Positions 16,228-25,554 of a stretch of 64,000 nt of DNA are shown here, in pieces. The DNA lies in assembly GCF_001403635.1 (NCBI RefSeq), contig NZ_LN879468.1, positions 620,001-684,000 of the forward strand, written 5' to 3'. The position numbers and the translations under genes are program-made. How positions within the stretch are numbered: the first letter of the stretch is position 1; the number at the start of each line of letters is the position of its first letter. This DNA is from Clostridium massiliamazoniense (GTDB lineage: Bacteria; Bacillota; Clostridia; Clostridiales; Clostridiaceae). The notes beneath the pieces were generated by a model. The model did no database searches. It worked only from the letters and a program-made list of their open reading frames with translations, and was not told the DNA's origin.

Positions 16228-17591
16228 CTTAATACCTCTATTAAAGCTTTTGCTTTATCTAAAGTTTCATAATACTCCATTTCAGATAAAGATTCGATAG
16301 TTATTCCACCACCAACACCAAAAGAAGCTTTATTATCTTTTTTTACTATAGTTCTTATTACTATATTAAAGTCACAATTCCCTCTTAAATCAAAATATCC
16401 TATTGATCCTGTATAAATTCCTCTTCTCACACCTTCAAGTTCTTCTATTATTTCCATAGCTCTAATTTTAGGTGTTCCTGTTATAGAACCGCCTGGAAAA
16501 CATGCTTTTATACAACTTACTGAACTTTCACTTTCTTCTAATTCTCCGACTACAGTTGAAACTAAATGAAAAACAGTATCATATTGTTCTAACTTAAAGA
16601 GCTCTGTTACCTTTATAGAATTTGCTTTGCACACTTTACTTAAATCATTTCTTTCTAAATCTACTATCATTAAAAGTTCTGACTTATCTTTTTCACTCTT
16701 AAGTAATTCTTTTTTATTTAATTCATCCTCTTCTTTATTTCTGCCTCTTGGTCTTGTACCTTTTATAGGTCTTGTTTCTACTTTATTATCTAATACCTTT
16801 AAAAATCTTTCTGGTGAAGAACTTATTATCTCAATATCTTCTAAATTTAAGTAAGCTGAGAATGGAGCCTTATTTATTTTTCTTAATTTTTTATATATTT
16901 CATATCCATCTTCTTCGCAGTCACATAGAAATCTCTGAGTCATATTAGCTATGTAAATATGTCCCTCTACAATATAATCTTTCATTTTATCTACTGCTTT
17001 TATGTATTCATCTTTTGAGAAATTAGATTTTAAATTATTTTCTTTAACTTCTCTATGTTTTTCATTATTTTCTTTAAATTTATAATTTATTATTTTATCT
17101 TCTATATCATCTAAACTATTTTTAGATAATATCTTATCTTCATATAAAGAAGTAATATATATCTTATCACTAAGCAAGTCAAATATAATTAGGTTATGAA
17201 AAAATAAAAAATAACTATCGTAAACTTCATAATCTTTTATAGAACTTTCTTCTATATGTTCTAAGGACCTCCCCATATCATAAGAGAAATATCCTATAGC
17301 ACCTGATATAAAAGGGATTTCTTTTCTTAAATTTTCATCTATCTTAAATGATTCTATAGTTTCATTTAGTAGTTCAAAAACATCTTTATTTACTAATTTT
17401 TCATTTAAGTACACTAAATTTTCCTTAGACTTAATTTTTATAAAAGGATTTATTCCTATAAATGAAAACTTAGAATATTCACTTTCTTCTTTTGAACTAT
17501 CTAACATTATAGTATCTTTTTTATCCTTCCATATTTCATAAACTTCATTTACTTTTAAATTACTTTTTATTTCTCGTATTAATAATTCCAT
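16224..17591 (-). CDS. pabB: Aminodeoxychorismate synthase component I
   Basis: A 455-residue chorismate-utilising enzyme: N-terminal segment with FSFIGINPFIKIKS, then the chorismate-binding domain with SSSPERFLKV, ETRPIKGTRPRG near residue 270, MIVDLERNDLSKV, and FPGGSITGTPKIRAMEIIEELEG type motifs (PGGSITGTPK). The PIKGT sequence, with Lys instead of the Ala of anthranilate synthases, indicates aminodeoxychorismate rather than anthranilate formation. It works with the PabA glutaminase, whose stop codon is directly adjacent. Confidence 0.93.
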   Translation of the reverse strand: MELLIREIKSNLKVNEVYEIWKDKKDTIMLDSSKEESEYSKFSFIGINPFIKIKSKENLVYLNEKLVNKDVFELLNETIESFKIDENLRKEIPFISGAIGYFSYDMGRSLEHIEESSIKDYEVYDSYFLFFHNLIIFDLLSDKIYITSLYEDKILSKNSLDDIEDKIINYKFKENNEKHREVKENNLKSNFSKDEYIKAVDKMKDYIVEGHIYIANMTQRFLCDCEEDGYEIYKKLRKINKAPFSAYLNLEDIEIISSSPERFLKVLDNKVETRPIKGTRPRGRNKEEDELNKKELLKSEKDKSELLMIVDLERNDLSKVCKANSIKVTELFKLEQYDTVFHLVSTVVGELEESESSVSCIKACFPGGSITGTPKIRAMEIIEELEGVRRGIYTGSIGYFDLRGNCDFNIVIRTIVKKDNKASFGVGGGITIESLSEMEYYETLDKAKALIEVLR

Positions 17592-18170
17592 CTATATTTC
17601 ACCTCTACACATTCTAACAAAATTTTTTAATATTAAATGTCCATATTCGGTTAACTCTGCTTCTGGATGAAATTGTACGGATTCTATTTTATATTCTTTA
17701 TGCCTAAGCCCCATAATTACATTGTCTTCACTTCTTGCTGTTATAATTAATGGCTCCTTAACTGTATTTTCATCTACAATTAAAGAATGATATCTAGTTA
17801 CATTAAATTCTTTTTCTATAGAAAAAAATAATCCCTTTCCATCATGTTTAATCTTTGATATTTTCCCATGTATAGGTTTTTCACCTTTTATTACTTTAGC
17901 ACCAAAATAACTTCCAATACATTGGTGTCCCAAACATACTCCTAAAATCGGTATTTCACTTTTAAAGGTATGAATTATCTCTAAACATTCTGTAGATTCT
18001 TTAGGTGATTTAGGTCCTGGTGATATTACAATTCCCTCTGGATTAATATGTCTTATCTCCTCTATTGTTATTTTATCTTTTCTTACAATTTTTATTTCTT
18101 CTCCAATTTCCTTAAAATATCTAACTAAATTGTAAACAAAAGAATCATAATTATCTATCATTAAAAACAA
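17592..18170 (-). CDS. pabA: Aminodeoxychorismate synthase glutaminase component
   Basis: Class I glutamine amidotransferase of 192 residues: MIDNYDSFVYNLV, VISPGPKSP, the nucleophile elbow GVCLGHQCIG with Cys near residue 79, and FHPEAELTEYG carrying the catalytic His and Glu. It supplies ammonia to PabB. The start is TTG 18168-18170, about ten bases after GGAGG; this gives the usual PabA N-terminus, and the next ATG is too far from that site. It is the first gene of the pab-fol operon. PabA proteins can also serve tryptophan synthesis, but no trp genes are nearby. Confidence 0.93.
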   Translation of the reverse strand: MFLMIDNYDSFVYNLVRYFKEIGEEIKIVRKDKITIEEIRHINPEGIVISPGPKSPKESTECLEIIHTFKSEIPILGVCLGHQCIGSYFGAKVIKGEKPIHGKISKIKHDGKGLFFSIEKEFNVTRYHSLIVDENTVKEPLIITARSEDNVIMGLRHKEYKIESVQFHPEAELTEYGHLILKNFVRMCRGEI

Positions 18171-18267
18171 TTATATCTGTCCTCCTTCAAATATGTTAAA
18201 ATAATTATATCAAAAAAGTAAAAATAAAACTAAATTAAAATAAATTTAATTTACAGGAGGTCACTCT

Positions 18268-19110
18268 ATGAATATAAATGCAGAATTTCATTGTCATTCA
18301 ACAGCTTCTGATGGCACTTTATCTCCCTCTGAAATAATAAAATTAGCAAAGGAAAAAAACTTATCTATAATTTCCTTAACAGATCACGACACAACTGAAG
18401 GGATATCTGAAGCCACAGAAATGGCAAAAAAACTTTCTGTTAATTTTATTCCTGGTATAGAACTTAGTTGTGAACATAAAGGTTCAACTGTACATATACT
18501 AGGCTTTTTTAAAGGAAATTATTTTAAAGATGAAGAATTTCAAAAATTTTTACATAATTTGAAGAATAGTAGAATTAATAGAGCTAAGGAAATCGTAAAT
18601 AGGTTAGATAAATTTTTTAATATAAAAATAAATTATGAAGATGTTTTAAAAAAAGGAAAAGGAGTTGTTGCAAGACCTCATATTGCACAATGCATTTTAG
18701 AAGCAGGTTATGATTATGACCAAGACTATATATTTGATAACTTCATAGGAAATAATAGCCCTGCTTATGTTCCTAATAAAAAACTTACTGTTGAAGATGG
18801 AATTGCCTTGCTAAAAAAATATAATGCTTTAGTTTTTTTAGCTCATCCTAAATTATTAAAAAATATTACATTAGATGAAATTTGTCAATTTAATTTTGAT
18901 GGTGTTGAAGCAATCTACTTCCAAAACACTCCAGATGAAAATAATTTTTACTATTCTTATTGTAGAAAAAATAACTTATTAATTAGCTGTGGATCTGATT
19001 CTCATGGTAATTTACCTGGTGATACTCGTCATGGTTCTATTGGAATTATGAGTTTAGATAGCTATGATTTCAATAACTTTTTAAAAAAATATAATTTATT
19101 AAAACCTTAG
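18268..19110 (+). CDS. PHP-domain phosphoesterase (TrpH/YciV, RNase AM-like)
   Basis: A 280-residue PHP-fold enzyme with its metal-binding motifs: FHCHSTASDGTLSPSE at the N-terminus, LTDHDTTEGI, PGIELSCEHKGSTVHILG, VVARPHIAQ, FLAHPKLL and SCGSDSHGNLPGD. Homologues (E. coli YciV/RNase AM and relatives) cleave 5' nucleotides from short RNA or 3',5'-bisphosphonucleosides; here the exact substrate is inferred. It is divergent from pabA, with AGGAGG before ATG 18268. Its stop codon forms part of the terminator. Confidence 0.85.
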   Translation: MNINAEFHCHSTASDGTLSPSEIIKLAKEKNLSIISLTDHDTTEGISEATEMAKKLSVNFIPGIELSCEHKGSTVHILGFFKGNYFKDEEFQKFLHNLKNSRINRAKEIVNRLDKFFNIKINYEDVLKKGKGVVARPHIAQCILEAGYDYDQDYIFDNFIGNNSPAYVPNKKLTVEDGIALLKKYNALVFLAHPKLLKNITLDEICQFNFDGVEAIYFQNTPDENNFYYSYCRKNNLLISCGSDSHGNLPGDTRHGSIGIMSLDSYDFNNFLKKYNLLKP

Positions 19111-19129
19111 AAATTCTAAGGTTTTTTTT
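19101..19129 (+). terminator. Terminator after the PHP gene
   Basis: AAAACCTTAG-AAATT-CTAAGGTTTTTTT; the left arm includes the TAG stop codon. Confidence 0.88.
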
Positions 19130-19298
19130 ATTATTTAAAAATTAATACCCTATATTTTTTTAATTCTTATTATTCAGTGCACTTTACTTAGAAATAATTT
19201 ATAGTATAATAAAATTGTAATTTATTGATAGTCATTGTTATTTAATTAACTAAATTAAAAAATAATCTTTAGTAATTATCCAAGGATGGTGGAATTTA

Positions 19299-21941
19299 AT
19301 GAAACATTTAGAAGTAAAAAATAACATATATTGGGTTGGAGCTTTAGATCCTAATTTAAGGGTTTTTGATATAATTATGTATACTCCATATGGTACAACA
19401 TATAACTCATATGTTGTAAAAGGAAGCAATAAAACAGCAGTTTTTGAAACTGTTAAAGCACAATTTTTTGATGAATACCTAGAAAGATTAAACAGTTTAG
19501 GTGTTAATCCATCTGAAATTGATTATATTGTAGTAGACCATACTGAACCTGACCACGCTGGCTCAGTGTCAAAATTACTTAAATTAGCACCTAATGCAAA
19601 AGTAGTTGGTTCAAAAATAGCTATTGATTTCTTAAAGGATATTGTTAATGAAGATTTTGACCATATTGTAGTTAATCATGGTGATGCTTTAAGCTTAGGA
19701 AATAAAACTTTAGAATTTATTTCAGCACCATTTTTACATTGGCCTGATTCAATGTACACTTATATTCCTGAAGATAAAGCATTAATTACTTGTGATTCTT
19801 TTGGTAGTCACTATTCATGCGAAGAAGTATTTAATGATTTAGTTCCAAAAGAAGAAGATTATATGGATGCTCTTAGATATTATTATGATTGTATTTTTGG
19901 ACCATATAAACCTTATGTTTTAAAAGGTATAGAAAAAATCAAAGATCTTGATATAGATTTAATTTGTCCAGGTCATGGTCCTGTTTTAAGAGATAATCCT
20001 CATAAAGTTGTTGAATTATACAAAGAATGGAGTACTCCTAAAGCTAAAAATACTGAAAATAAAAAAGTTACACTTTGTTATGTTTCAGCTTATGGCTATA
20101 CTAAGGAATTAGCTGAAAATATAGCTGAAGGAATAAAATCTAATCATAAAGTAGAAGTTAAACTTTTTGATATGGTACACGCTAAACTAGAAGATGTATT
20201 GACAGAAATTGCAAACTCAGATGGTATTTTATTAGGATCACCTACTTTAGTTGGGGACTTACTACCTCCAATTAGAGATATATTAACTAATCTTAATCCT
20301 ATAGTTCACGGTGGAAAATATGCTGCTGCCTTCGGTTCTTATGGTTGGAGTGGAGAAGCTGTTCCTAATATAGAAAATAGATTAGAAGAATTAAAAATGA
20401 AAATTTTTGGTCCTGGTATGACAATAAAATTCAAACCTTCTGATAACGAAATTGAAAAAGCTAAGAAATTCGGAGATGATTTTGCTAGTTTCATGTTTGG
20501 TGAGAAAAACCTTAAATATTCTCCACATAAAAAATCAATGGTTGCAGAAATAGAAGCACCTACAGATGGATCTATGAAATATTGGAAATGTTTAGTTTGT
20601 GGTGAAATTTTTGAATCTCCAGTTTGTCCTGAAGTTTGTGAAACTTGTGGAGCTGGAAGTGATCAATTTGTAGAAGTTGAAAATGAAGTCTTTGAAAAAG
20701 TTAATACTAATGAACGCTTTGTTATAATAGGTAATGGAGCTGCAGGATTCTATGCTGCTAAAACTCTTAGAGAAATCAATGAAACTTGTACAATTCAACT
20801 TATATCAAGCGAAAAAGTTTCAACTTATTCAAGACCTCAATTATCTGACTTAATCAGTGATGACAACTTAACTACAACAATCTATCTTGAAGACCAAAGT
20901 TGGTATAAAGAAAATAATATAGAACAATTGTTAAATAAAACTGTTCTTAAAATAGATAATATTAATAAGAATATAGTACTTACAGATGGTTCTAATGTAT
21001 CTTATGATAAATTAATATTAGCTAATGGAAGCCATAATTTTGTACCTCCTGTTACTGTAAAATCTTTAGATAACAGTACAACAATAGATAAAATAAATAC
21101 AAATAATTATAGAAATATTAATGGAATCTATAGTATAAAGGATATAGAGGATGTTATGGCTGTTAAAGAAGCTGCTAAAACTATAAAGAATATAGTTGTT
21201 ATTGGTGGTGGTGCTTTAGGCTTAGAAGCAGCTTGGGAACTTAAATCTTTAGGATTAAATGTTAAAGTCCTTGAATTTATGCCTTCTCTTATGAATAATC
21301 AACTTGATTTAGAAGCTGCTGAATTCTTTAATAAATTAGCTATGAAATCAGGTTTAGACTTCCAAACTTCTGAATCAGTTAAAGAAATTATCGTTAAAGA
21401 TAACAAGGTTCTTTCACTTAATTTAAATGGTGGAAATTCAATTGATTGTGATATGCTTATCTTCTCAACTGGTATAAGAAGTAATATATCAATTACTGAA
21501 GGTTCTGACATAATTACAAACAGAGGTATTGTAGTAGATAGTAAAATGGCTACAAATATAAAAGATATCTATGCTTGTGGTGATGTTGCTGAATTTAATG
21601 GTTTAGTTTATGGAAACTGGCCTGCTGCTATAGAAATGGGTAAAATAGCTGCAATTAATGCTGCTGGCCTAGAAAGAGAATTTAGAAACTTTACTCCTTC
21701 AATAATCCTAAGTGCTTTAGATACTGAAATGGTATCTATAGGATTAATAAACTTTAAAGATGAATCTCTTGAAAGCTTAACTCTTAAAGATAAAACAAAT
21801 GAAAACTTAACTAAATTATTCTTCAAAGATAATACAATAGTTGGTGCTATTGTAATTGGAGATTTAGAAAATTCAGGTAAGCTAATTATGGCTATTGATA
21901 ACAATTCAAGTAAATCTGAGGCAATACTTAATTTAGTATAA
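19299..21941 (+). CDS. Multidomain flavodiiron protein: diiron/flavodoxin core + rubredoxin + NADH:rubredoxin oxidoreductase
   Basis: The 880-residue fusion has four domains. Residues 1-250 are the metallo-beta-lactamase diiron core with ligands in DHTEPDHAGS, FLHWPDSM, TCDSFGSH and CPGHGPVL. Residues 255-400 are a flavodoxin (YVSAYGYTKELAENIA, GSYGWSGEAVPN). Residues about 428-455 are a compact rubredoxin with its two Cys pairs close together (CLVCGEIFESPVCPEVCETC). Residues about 470-880 are an FAD/NADH oxidoreductase (VIIGNGAAGFYAA, VVIGGGALGLEAAWEL, DIYACGDVAEF). Such class F flavodiiron proteins, studied in Clostridioides difficile, use NADH to reduce O2 to water. The role here is oxygen (perhaps NO) detoxification in the cytosol; single-gene unit. 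Confidence 0.93.
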   Translation: MKHLEVKNNIYWVGALDPNLRVFDIIMYTPYGTTYNSYVVKGSNKTAVFETVKAQFFDEYLERLNSLGVNPSEIDYIVVDHTEPDHAGSVSKLLKLAPNAKVVGSKIAIDFLKDIVNEDFDHIVVNHGDALSLGNKTLEFISAPFLHWPDSMYTYIPEDKALITCDSFGSHYSCEEVFNDLVPKEEDYMDALRYYYDCIFGPYKPYVLKGIEKIKDLDIDLICPGHGPVLRDNPHKVVELYKEWSTPKAKNTENKKVTLCYVSAYGYTKELAENIAEGIKSNHKVEVKLFDMVHAKLEDVLTEIANSDGILLGSPTLVGDLLPPIRDILTNLNPIVHGGKYAAAFGSYGWSGEAVPNIENRLEELKMKIFGPGMTIKFKPSDNEIEKAKKFGDDFASFMFGEKNLKYSPHKKSMVAEIEAPTDGSMKYWKCLVCGEIFESPVCPEVCETCGAGSDQFVEVENEVFEKVNTNERFVIIGNGAAGFYAAKTLREINETCTIQLISSEKVSTYSRPQLSDLISDDNLTTTIYLEDQSWYKENNIEQLLNKTVLKIDNINKNIVLTDGSNVSYDKLILANGSHNFVPPVTVKSLDNSTTIDKINTNNYRNINGIYSIKDIEDVMAVKEAAKTIKNIVVIGGGALGLEAAWELKSLGLNVKVLEFMPSLMNNQLDLEAAEFFNKLAMKSGLDFQTSESVKEIIVKDNKVLSLNLNGGNSIDCDMLIFSTGIRSNISITEGSDIITNRGIVVDSKMATNIKDIYACGDVAEFNGLVYGNWPAAIEMGKIAAINAAGLEREFRNFTPSIILSALDTEMVSIGLINFKDESLESLTLKDKTNENLTKLFFKDNTIVGAIVIGDLENSGKLIMAIDNNSSKSEAILNLV

Positions 21942-21970
21942 AAAATAGGGCTTATAGCCCTATTTTTTTT
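21939..21970. terminator. Bidirectional terminator (flavodiiron gene / telA-like gene)
   Basis: AAAAATAGGGCT-TAT-AGCCCTATTTTTTTT between convergent genes. Confidence 0.92.
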
Positions 21971-22986
21971 GCTTTAGCAAGTATTTTTGATAAATCACTT
22001 TTTCTTTTATTATAATTGTTTTTTTCTCCTATAAGTTTACTTTCATCTATGGCCACTCTTATTTCATTAACTGATCTTTCTAATTCATCTTTTCTCAAGT
22101 CTTTAAGATTACTTTTTCCCTCTAAAGCTTTTACCTGACTAACTTTTTTATTAATAGCTTCAATTGATTTATTTCTTAATTCTTCTTTTTTTAACATTAT
22201 TATTTGAGCTAAATTATTTTTAAAAATAGGTAAAGCTATTAAAAATGAATTTTGTATTTTTTCTAATATTTCTATATTACCTTTTTCAATTTCATTTATC
22301 ATTATAATTGTTTCCATAGCGATTATTTGGGATATATTAAAATCTTCTATCCTTTTTTCTATTGCTTCTAAACTCAAGTCATATTTGATTTTTTCAATTT
22401 CTATTAAATTTGTATTATTTCTTTTATTTAATATATCTGTTTTCAAATTTTCAGCCGCATATAAATATTGTTCTAACTCTTCATAAAACCTCATATTATG
22501 AAGAAACATCGCCTCTAGCCTCTTGTTTGAATCTAAAATTGCACTCTCTTCATATTTTAGCTCTCTATAAAAATTTTCTAGATTTAAAGCTAGATTACTA
22601 TACTTTTTTTTTAGAAATTCTATATTTTTTTCTTTCTTAAATAATTTATCTATAAAACTTTTTTTATTCTCTGTAAAATCATCAATATCAAAAGAATCCA
22701 TTAATTTAGTTAAGCTTTTCAAAGCTTCATTTATACCATCTCTATTATTAATTCTTAGATATTTAAGTACTTCTTCTGATATAGATGCCACTCCCTCATA
22801 GATAGCTTTCCCAAATTCTAATATATCATTAACATTTCCCAATTCAATAGAATTAATCAAATTACTATATTGATTATTTACATAAGCATATTCTCTTATA
22901 TCTGCTTTATATTTTTCGATATTTAAATTATTAAAATCTTTTTTTATTTCTCTAAATAAACTTTGTTCTTCTTTTGAAAATCCCAT
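21952..22986 (-). CDS. TelA/YceH-like toxic anion resistance family protein
   Basis: The 344-residue protein is almost all helical. It shows the TelA family sequence plan: LNEALKSL-type segment INEALKSLTKLMDSFDID, KSFIDKLFKKEKNIE, MFLHNMRFYEELEQYLYAAENLK, IIAMETIIMINE and ILEKIQNSFLIALPIFKNNLAQIIM. TelA/KlaA homologues are linked to tellurite and toxic-anion resistance; the biochemical role is unknown. It lies 12 bases after the YceG-like gene, which matches the yceG-yceH pair at the end of the Bacillus stress operon. No TerD or TerC genes are nearby. Confidence 0.82.
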   Translation of the reverse strand: MGFSKEEQSLFREIKKDFNNLNIEKYKADIREYAYVNNQYSNLINSIELGNVNDILEFGKAIYEGVASISEEVLKYLRINNRDGINEALKSLTKLMDSFDIDDFTENKKSFIDKLFKKEKNIEFLKKKYSNLALNLENFYRELKYEESAILDSNKRLEAMFLHNMRFYEELEQYLYAAENLKTDILNKRNNTNLIEIEKIKYDLSLEAIEKRIEDFNISQIIAMETIIMINEIEKGNIEILEKIQNSFLIALPIFKNNLAQIIMLKKEELRNKSIEAINKKVSQVKALEGKSNLKDLRKDELERSVNEIRVAIDESKLIGEKNNYNKRKSDLSKILAKAKKIGL

Positions 22987-22998
22987 ATTGCTTAACCT

Positions 22999-24546
22999 CT
23001 ATTTTTTAAATAATCTTGATAAGAATCCCTTTTTTCTATATACCTTTAATGCCTCTTCCAAATTAAAATTATATTCTATATTTTCTAATCTATGATAGGT
23101 TATAAAATTTTTATTTGTCCATTTTTCTATTCCATAGGTTCCAAAACTACTATATAAAATAATATCAACACCTATAGAATTTAAAAACATTAAAACATAT
23201 AACTCTCTTATTTCTAATTGTTGATTATTATCCCTATATATTGTTATTTTAGGAACCTTATCTGTAAAATCAAAAGAATCTATAAGTTGATAAAACTCTT
23301 CTGGCATTGTCATTATAGTAGCTAGATACTCGATTTTACTACTTTCATTAAATTTTGCATTTATAATATATCCATTTTCAAATATGTCATTTAACTTATT
23401 CACAAATAAATTTTTAAGGCTCTCTCTATATTTTCTAAATCTATTTCCTGCAACATGAAAGTCTATTTTTTCTTTAGATACTCTTCCTGTTTCATCAAAA
23501 CATTCTTTATATGATAAAGCCTCTTCATAACCTATTGGATAATTATATAAAGCTAAATTATTTAATACTAAAGTACTTTCCTTATTAAAAATTAATCTTA
23601 AAAACTCCCCAAACTTTTCTTTATCATCTAAAATACCTGTTACAACTGTTAAAAAACTAGGAACACTAACTACTTCATTAGATATCTTAAATCCTGGTCT
23701 CACTTTTGCATCTTCATTATAGTAAATCATTATTTCATCAAAAGTTGAATTTAAAAGTAAAGAATTTACATTATAATCTATAAATTGCCAAGGCTTGTAA
23801 AAACCAGTATTATCATTAAATATTTCTCTTTCTAATTCTGTCTCTGCTTCTTTTCCTATAGTTTTAAATTCTGAAATTACCTTTCCATTATCTAATCGTT
23901 CTCTTAAAGGTATAAACTCCAAATTAATTTTTTCTTTAATATAAAATGAATACTCTTCTATATTATAAATATATTTATCTATATCATTTCCTTCCGGAGA
24001 TAAATATAAAATATCCATTCCTAATAGCTTAAGAAAGAGCATTAAATATGCTTCCTTTTTACTTGAACTCCCATAAAAAATAACTTTATTAGTATTATTA
24101 TCATCCCAAGTTCGCCCTTTTACAAAATCAAAGGAACTACTTGCAATGAATTTTAATAAGCTTAAAATTTCATCCTCCTCCATAAAATTTTTCTTCAAAT
24201 ACTCATTTATAAAATCTAAAGCTTTGTAAATTTTAAAATTTAAAGAATTATCCTCACTTACACTTGTATATTTATAAAATTCTACACCATGTACTTTAGC
24301 TTTCTCTTCTACAGTACTATTATTTTCTATACTTAAGGGTAATTCTTGAAAATTAACGTATTCTTTTTCTTCTTTATTTATTCTTGCTAAATTATTGTTA
24401 TATTCACTAACGTTATCAATTCCTAAGTATCTACAAAAATAAGAATTATACTCCCCTAAAATTACCCCTCTATCTATTTGTGATTTACAAATATCCTTAA
24501 AAATATTATTTGACTTTATATTATTAAAAGATAAATTTATAAACAT
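22999..24546 (-). CDS. YceG-like protein (TelA-associated biosynthetic-module component)
   Basis: The 515-residue protein appears to hold two related Rossmann-like halves: KVIFYGSSSKKEAYLMLFLKLLGMDILYLSPEGND near residue 150 and KITIYRDNNQQLEIRELYVLMFLNSIGVDIILYSS near residue 440. Between them are DEIMIYYNEDAKVRPGFK and VPSFLTVVTG. This combination resembles Bacillus YceG, which accompanies TelA in stress operons and has been proposed to belong to an uncharacterised biosynthetic module. The family call is from memory of those motifs, supported by the TelA-like gene next to it. Start ATG 24546 with AGGAGG. Confidence 0.7.
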   Translation of the reverse strand: MFINLSFNNIKSNNIFKDICKSQIDRGVILGEYNSYFCRYLGIDNVSEYNNNLARINKEEKEYVNFQELPLSIENNSTVEEKAKVHGVEFYKYTSVSEDNSLNFKIYKALDFINEYLKKNFMEEDEILSLLKFIASSSFDFVKGRTWDDNNTNKVIFYGSSSKKEAYLMLFLKLLGMDILYLSPEGNDIDKYIYNIEEYSFYIKEKINLEFIPLRERLDNGKVISEFKTIGKEAETELEREIFNDNTGFYKPWQFIDYNVNSLLLNSTFDEIMIYYNEDAKVRPGFKISNEVVSVPSFLTVVTGILDDKEKFGEFLRLIFNKESTLVLNNLALYNYPIGYEEALSYKECFDETGRVSKEKIDFHVAGNRFRKYRESLKNLFVNKLNDIFENGYIINAKFNESSKIEYLATIMTMPEEFYQLIDSFDFTDKVPKITIYRDNNQQLEIRELYVLMFLNSIGVDIILYSSFGTYGIEKWTNKNFITYHRLENIEYNFNLEEALKVYRKKGFLSRLFKK

Positions 24547-24627
24547 TTTTCCTCCTACGATATATATGTATTACTTTATATTATATATCTTTTCCTTTTA
24601 AAAGAATATATTAGATGGAAATAAAAT

Positions 24628-24656
24628 AAGGATGTACACATCTTATACATCCCTAT
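24628..24656 (-). terminator. Possible terminator after the TSCPD gene
   Basis: AGGGATGTA (minus strand) pairs with TACATCCTT across about nine bases and is followed by ATTTTATTT. It sits about 180 bases beyond the end of the TSCPD gene, with a repeat copy between. Confidence 0.5.
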
Positions 24657-24719
24657 TGTTAATATAACAAATTATCCTTATGCTCTTTTAAAAAGAATGT
24701 AATATACCTGCCATATCTA

Positions 24720-24835
24720 TAAGCCTAAAATTAATTCAGATAGAGTTTTAACTCCATCTGAATACTTAGCAATCTTTAAGACTATTTATTTCTTACTTAT
24801 AGAATATAGGAGTATATTAATCAAATAAGTTACTT
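24720..24835. repeat. Copy of the dispersed intergenic repeat
   Basis: Hairpin ATTCAGATAGAGTT-TTA-ACTCCATCTGAAT (24733-24762) is followed by CTATTTATTTCTTACTTATAGAA, matching the second block of the copies at 45290 and 52195. Confidence 0.6.
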
Positions 24836-25075
24836 ACTCATTTTATACTCTTCTAATGCTCTTGCTAATTGATCAGGACAAGATGTACCTCTTCCCTTGC
24901 AATCTATTCCTTTAAGCTTTTCTATTACATCATCTATATTCATATTTTCTACTAGGTTGCAAATACCTTTTAAGTTACCATCACACCCATTAGTGAAATT
25001 AATTGATTTAAGACTTCCATTTTCTACGTCAAATGATATTTCCTTTGAGCATACCCCTGTAGTTTTATAAATCAT
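24830..25075 (-). CDS. TSCPD domain protein
   Basis: An 81-residue protein of the short TSCPD family: YKTTGVCSKEISFDVE, INFTNGCDGNLKGIC, LVENMNIDDVIEKLKGI, and the name-giving GRGTSCPDQLARAL. Four or five Cys residues are conserved. The related domain closes some ribonucleotide reductases, but the function of stand-alone members is unknown. Start ATG 25075 with AAAGGAGAGGAG. It follows ridA by 19 bases and is probably co-transcribed with it. Confidence 0.88.
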   Translation of the reverse strand: MIYKTTGVCSKEISFDVENGSLKSINFTNGCDGNLKGICNLVENMNIDDVIEKLKGIDCKGRGTSCPDQLARALEEYKMSK

Positions 25076-25094
25076 TTTCTCCTCTCCTTTAACT

Positions 25095-25475
25095 TTATAT
25101 AATTGCTATAGCTTCAATTTCCACTTTAACATCTTTAGGTAACCTAGATACTTCAACTGCTGCTCTAGCTGGTTTTATTTCTCCATCAAAGTACATTGCA
25201 TATACTTCATTCATCTTTACAAAATCATTTAAATCTGTTAAAAAAACAGTAGTTTTTACAACTGAACTTAAATCAATTCCAGCTTCTTTTAATATAGCTT
25301 TTACATTTTCTAAAGATTGCTTAGTTTGTTCTTCTATTGTTTTTGGAATTTCATTGTTAGTTGGGTCTACTGGTATTTGTCCTGATACAAATAACATGTT
25401 CCCAACTTTAACTCCTTGAGAATAAGGACCAATTGCTGAAGGCGCCTTGCTAGTATTAATAATTTCTTTATTCAT
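25095..25475 (-). CDS. ridA: RidA family enamine/imine deaminase
   Basis: The 126-residue protein shows [15 protein letters not shown]-type N-terminus ([18 protein letters not shown]), [41 protein letters not shown], and [22 protein letters not shown] with the conserved substrate-binding Arg and Glu. RidA hydrolyses reactive enamine or imine intermediates formed by PLP enzymes such as threonine dehydratase. The start is ATG 25475 behind AAAGGAGAT; a frame extension seven codons upstream has no ribosome binding site. Confidence 0.93.
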   Translation of the reverse strand: MNKEIINTSKAPSAIGPYSQGVKVGNMLFVSGQIPVDPTNNEIPKTIEEQTKQSLENVKAILKEAGIDLSSVVKTTVFLTDLNDFVKMNEVYAMYFDGEIKPARAAVEVSRLPKDVKVEIEAIAII

Positions 25476-25554
25476 ATGAATCTCCTTTATTGTCAATTTA
25501 TTACTTATATTAAGATTTTAATATACTAACATATTTTTTTCAATAAATTTTCTA

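Noticed and set aside
16627-16854. Open frame opposite pabB
   Set aside because: Shadow of the real gene on the other strand; no ribosome binding site or recognisable protein.
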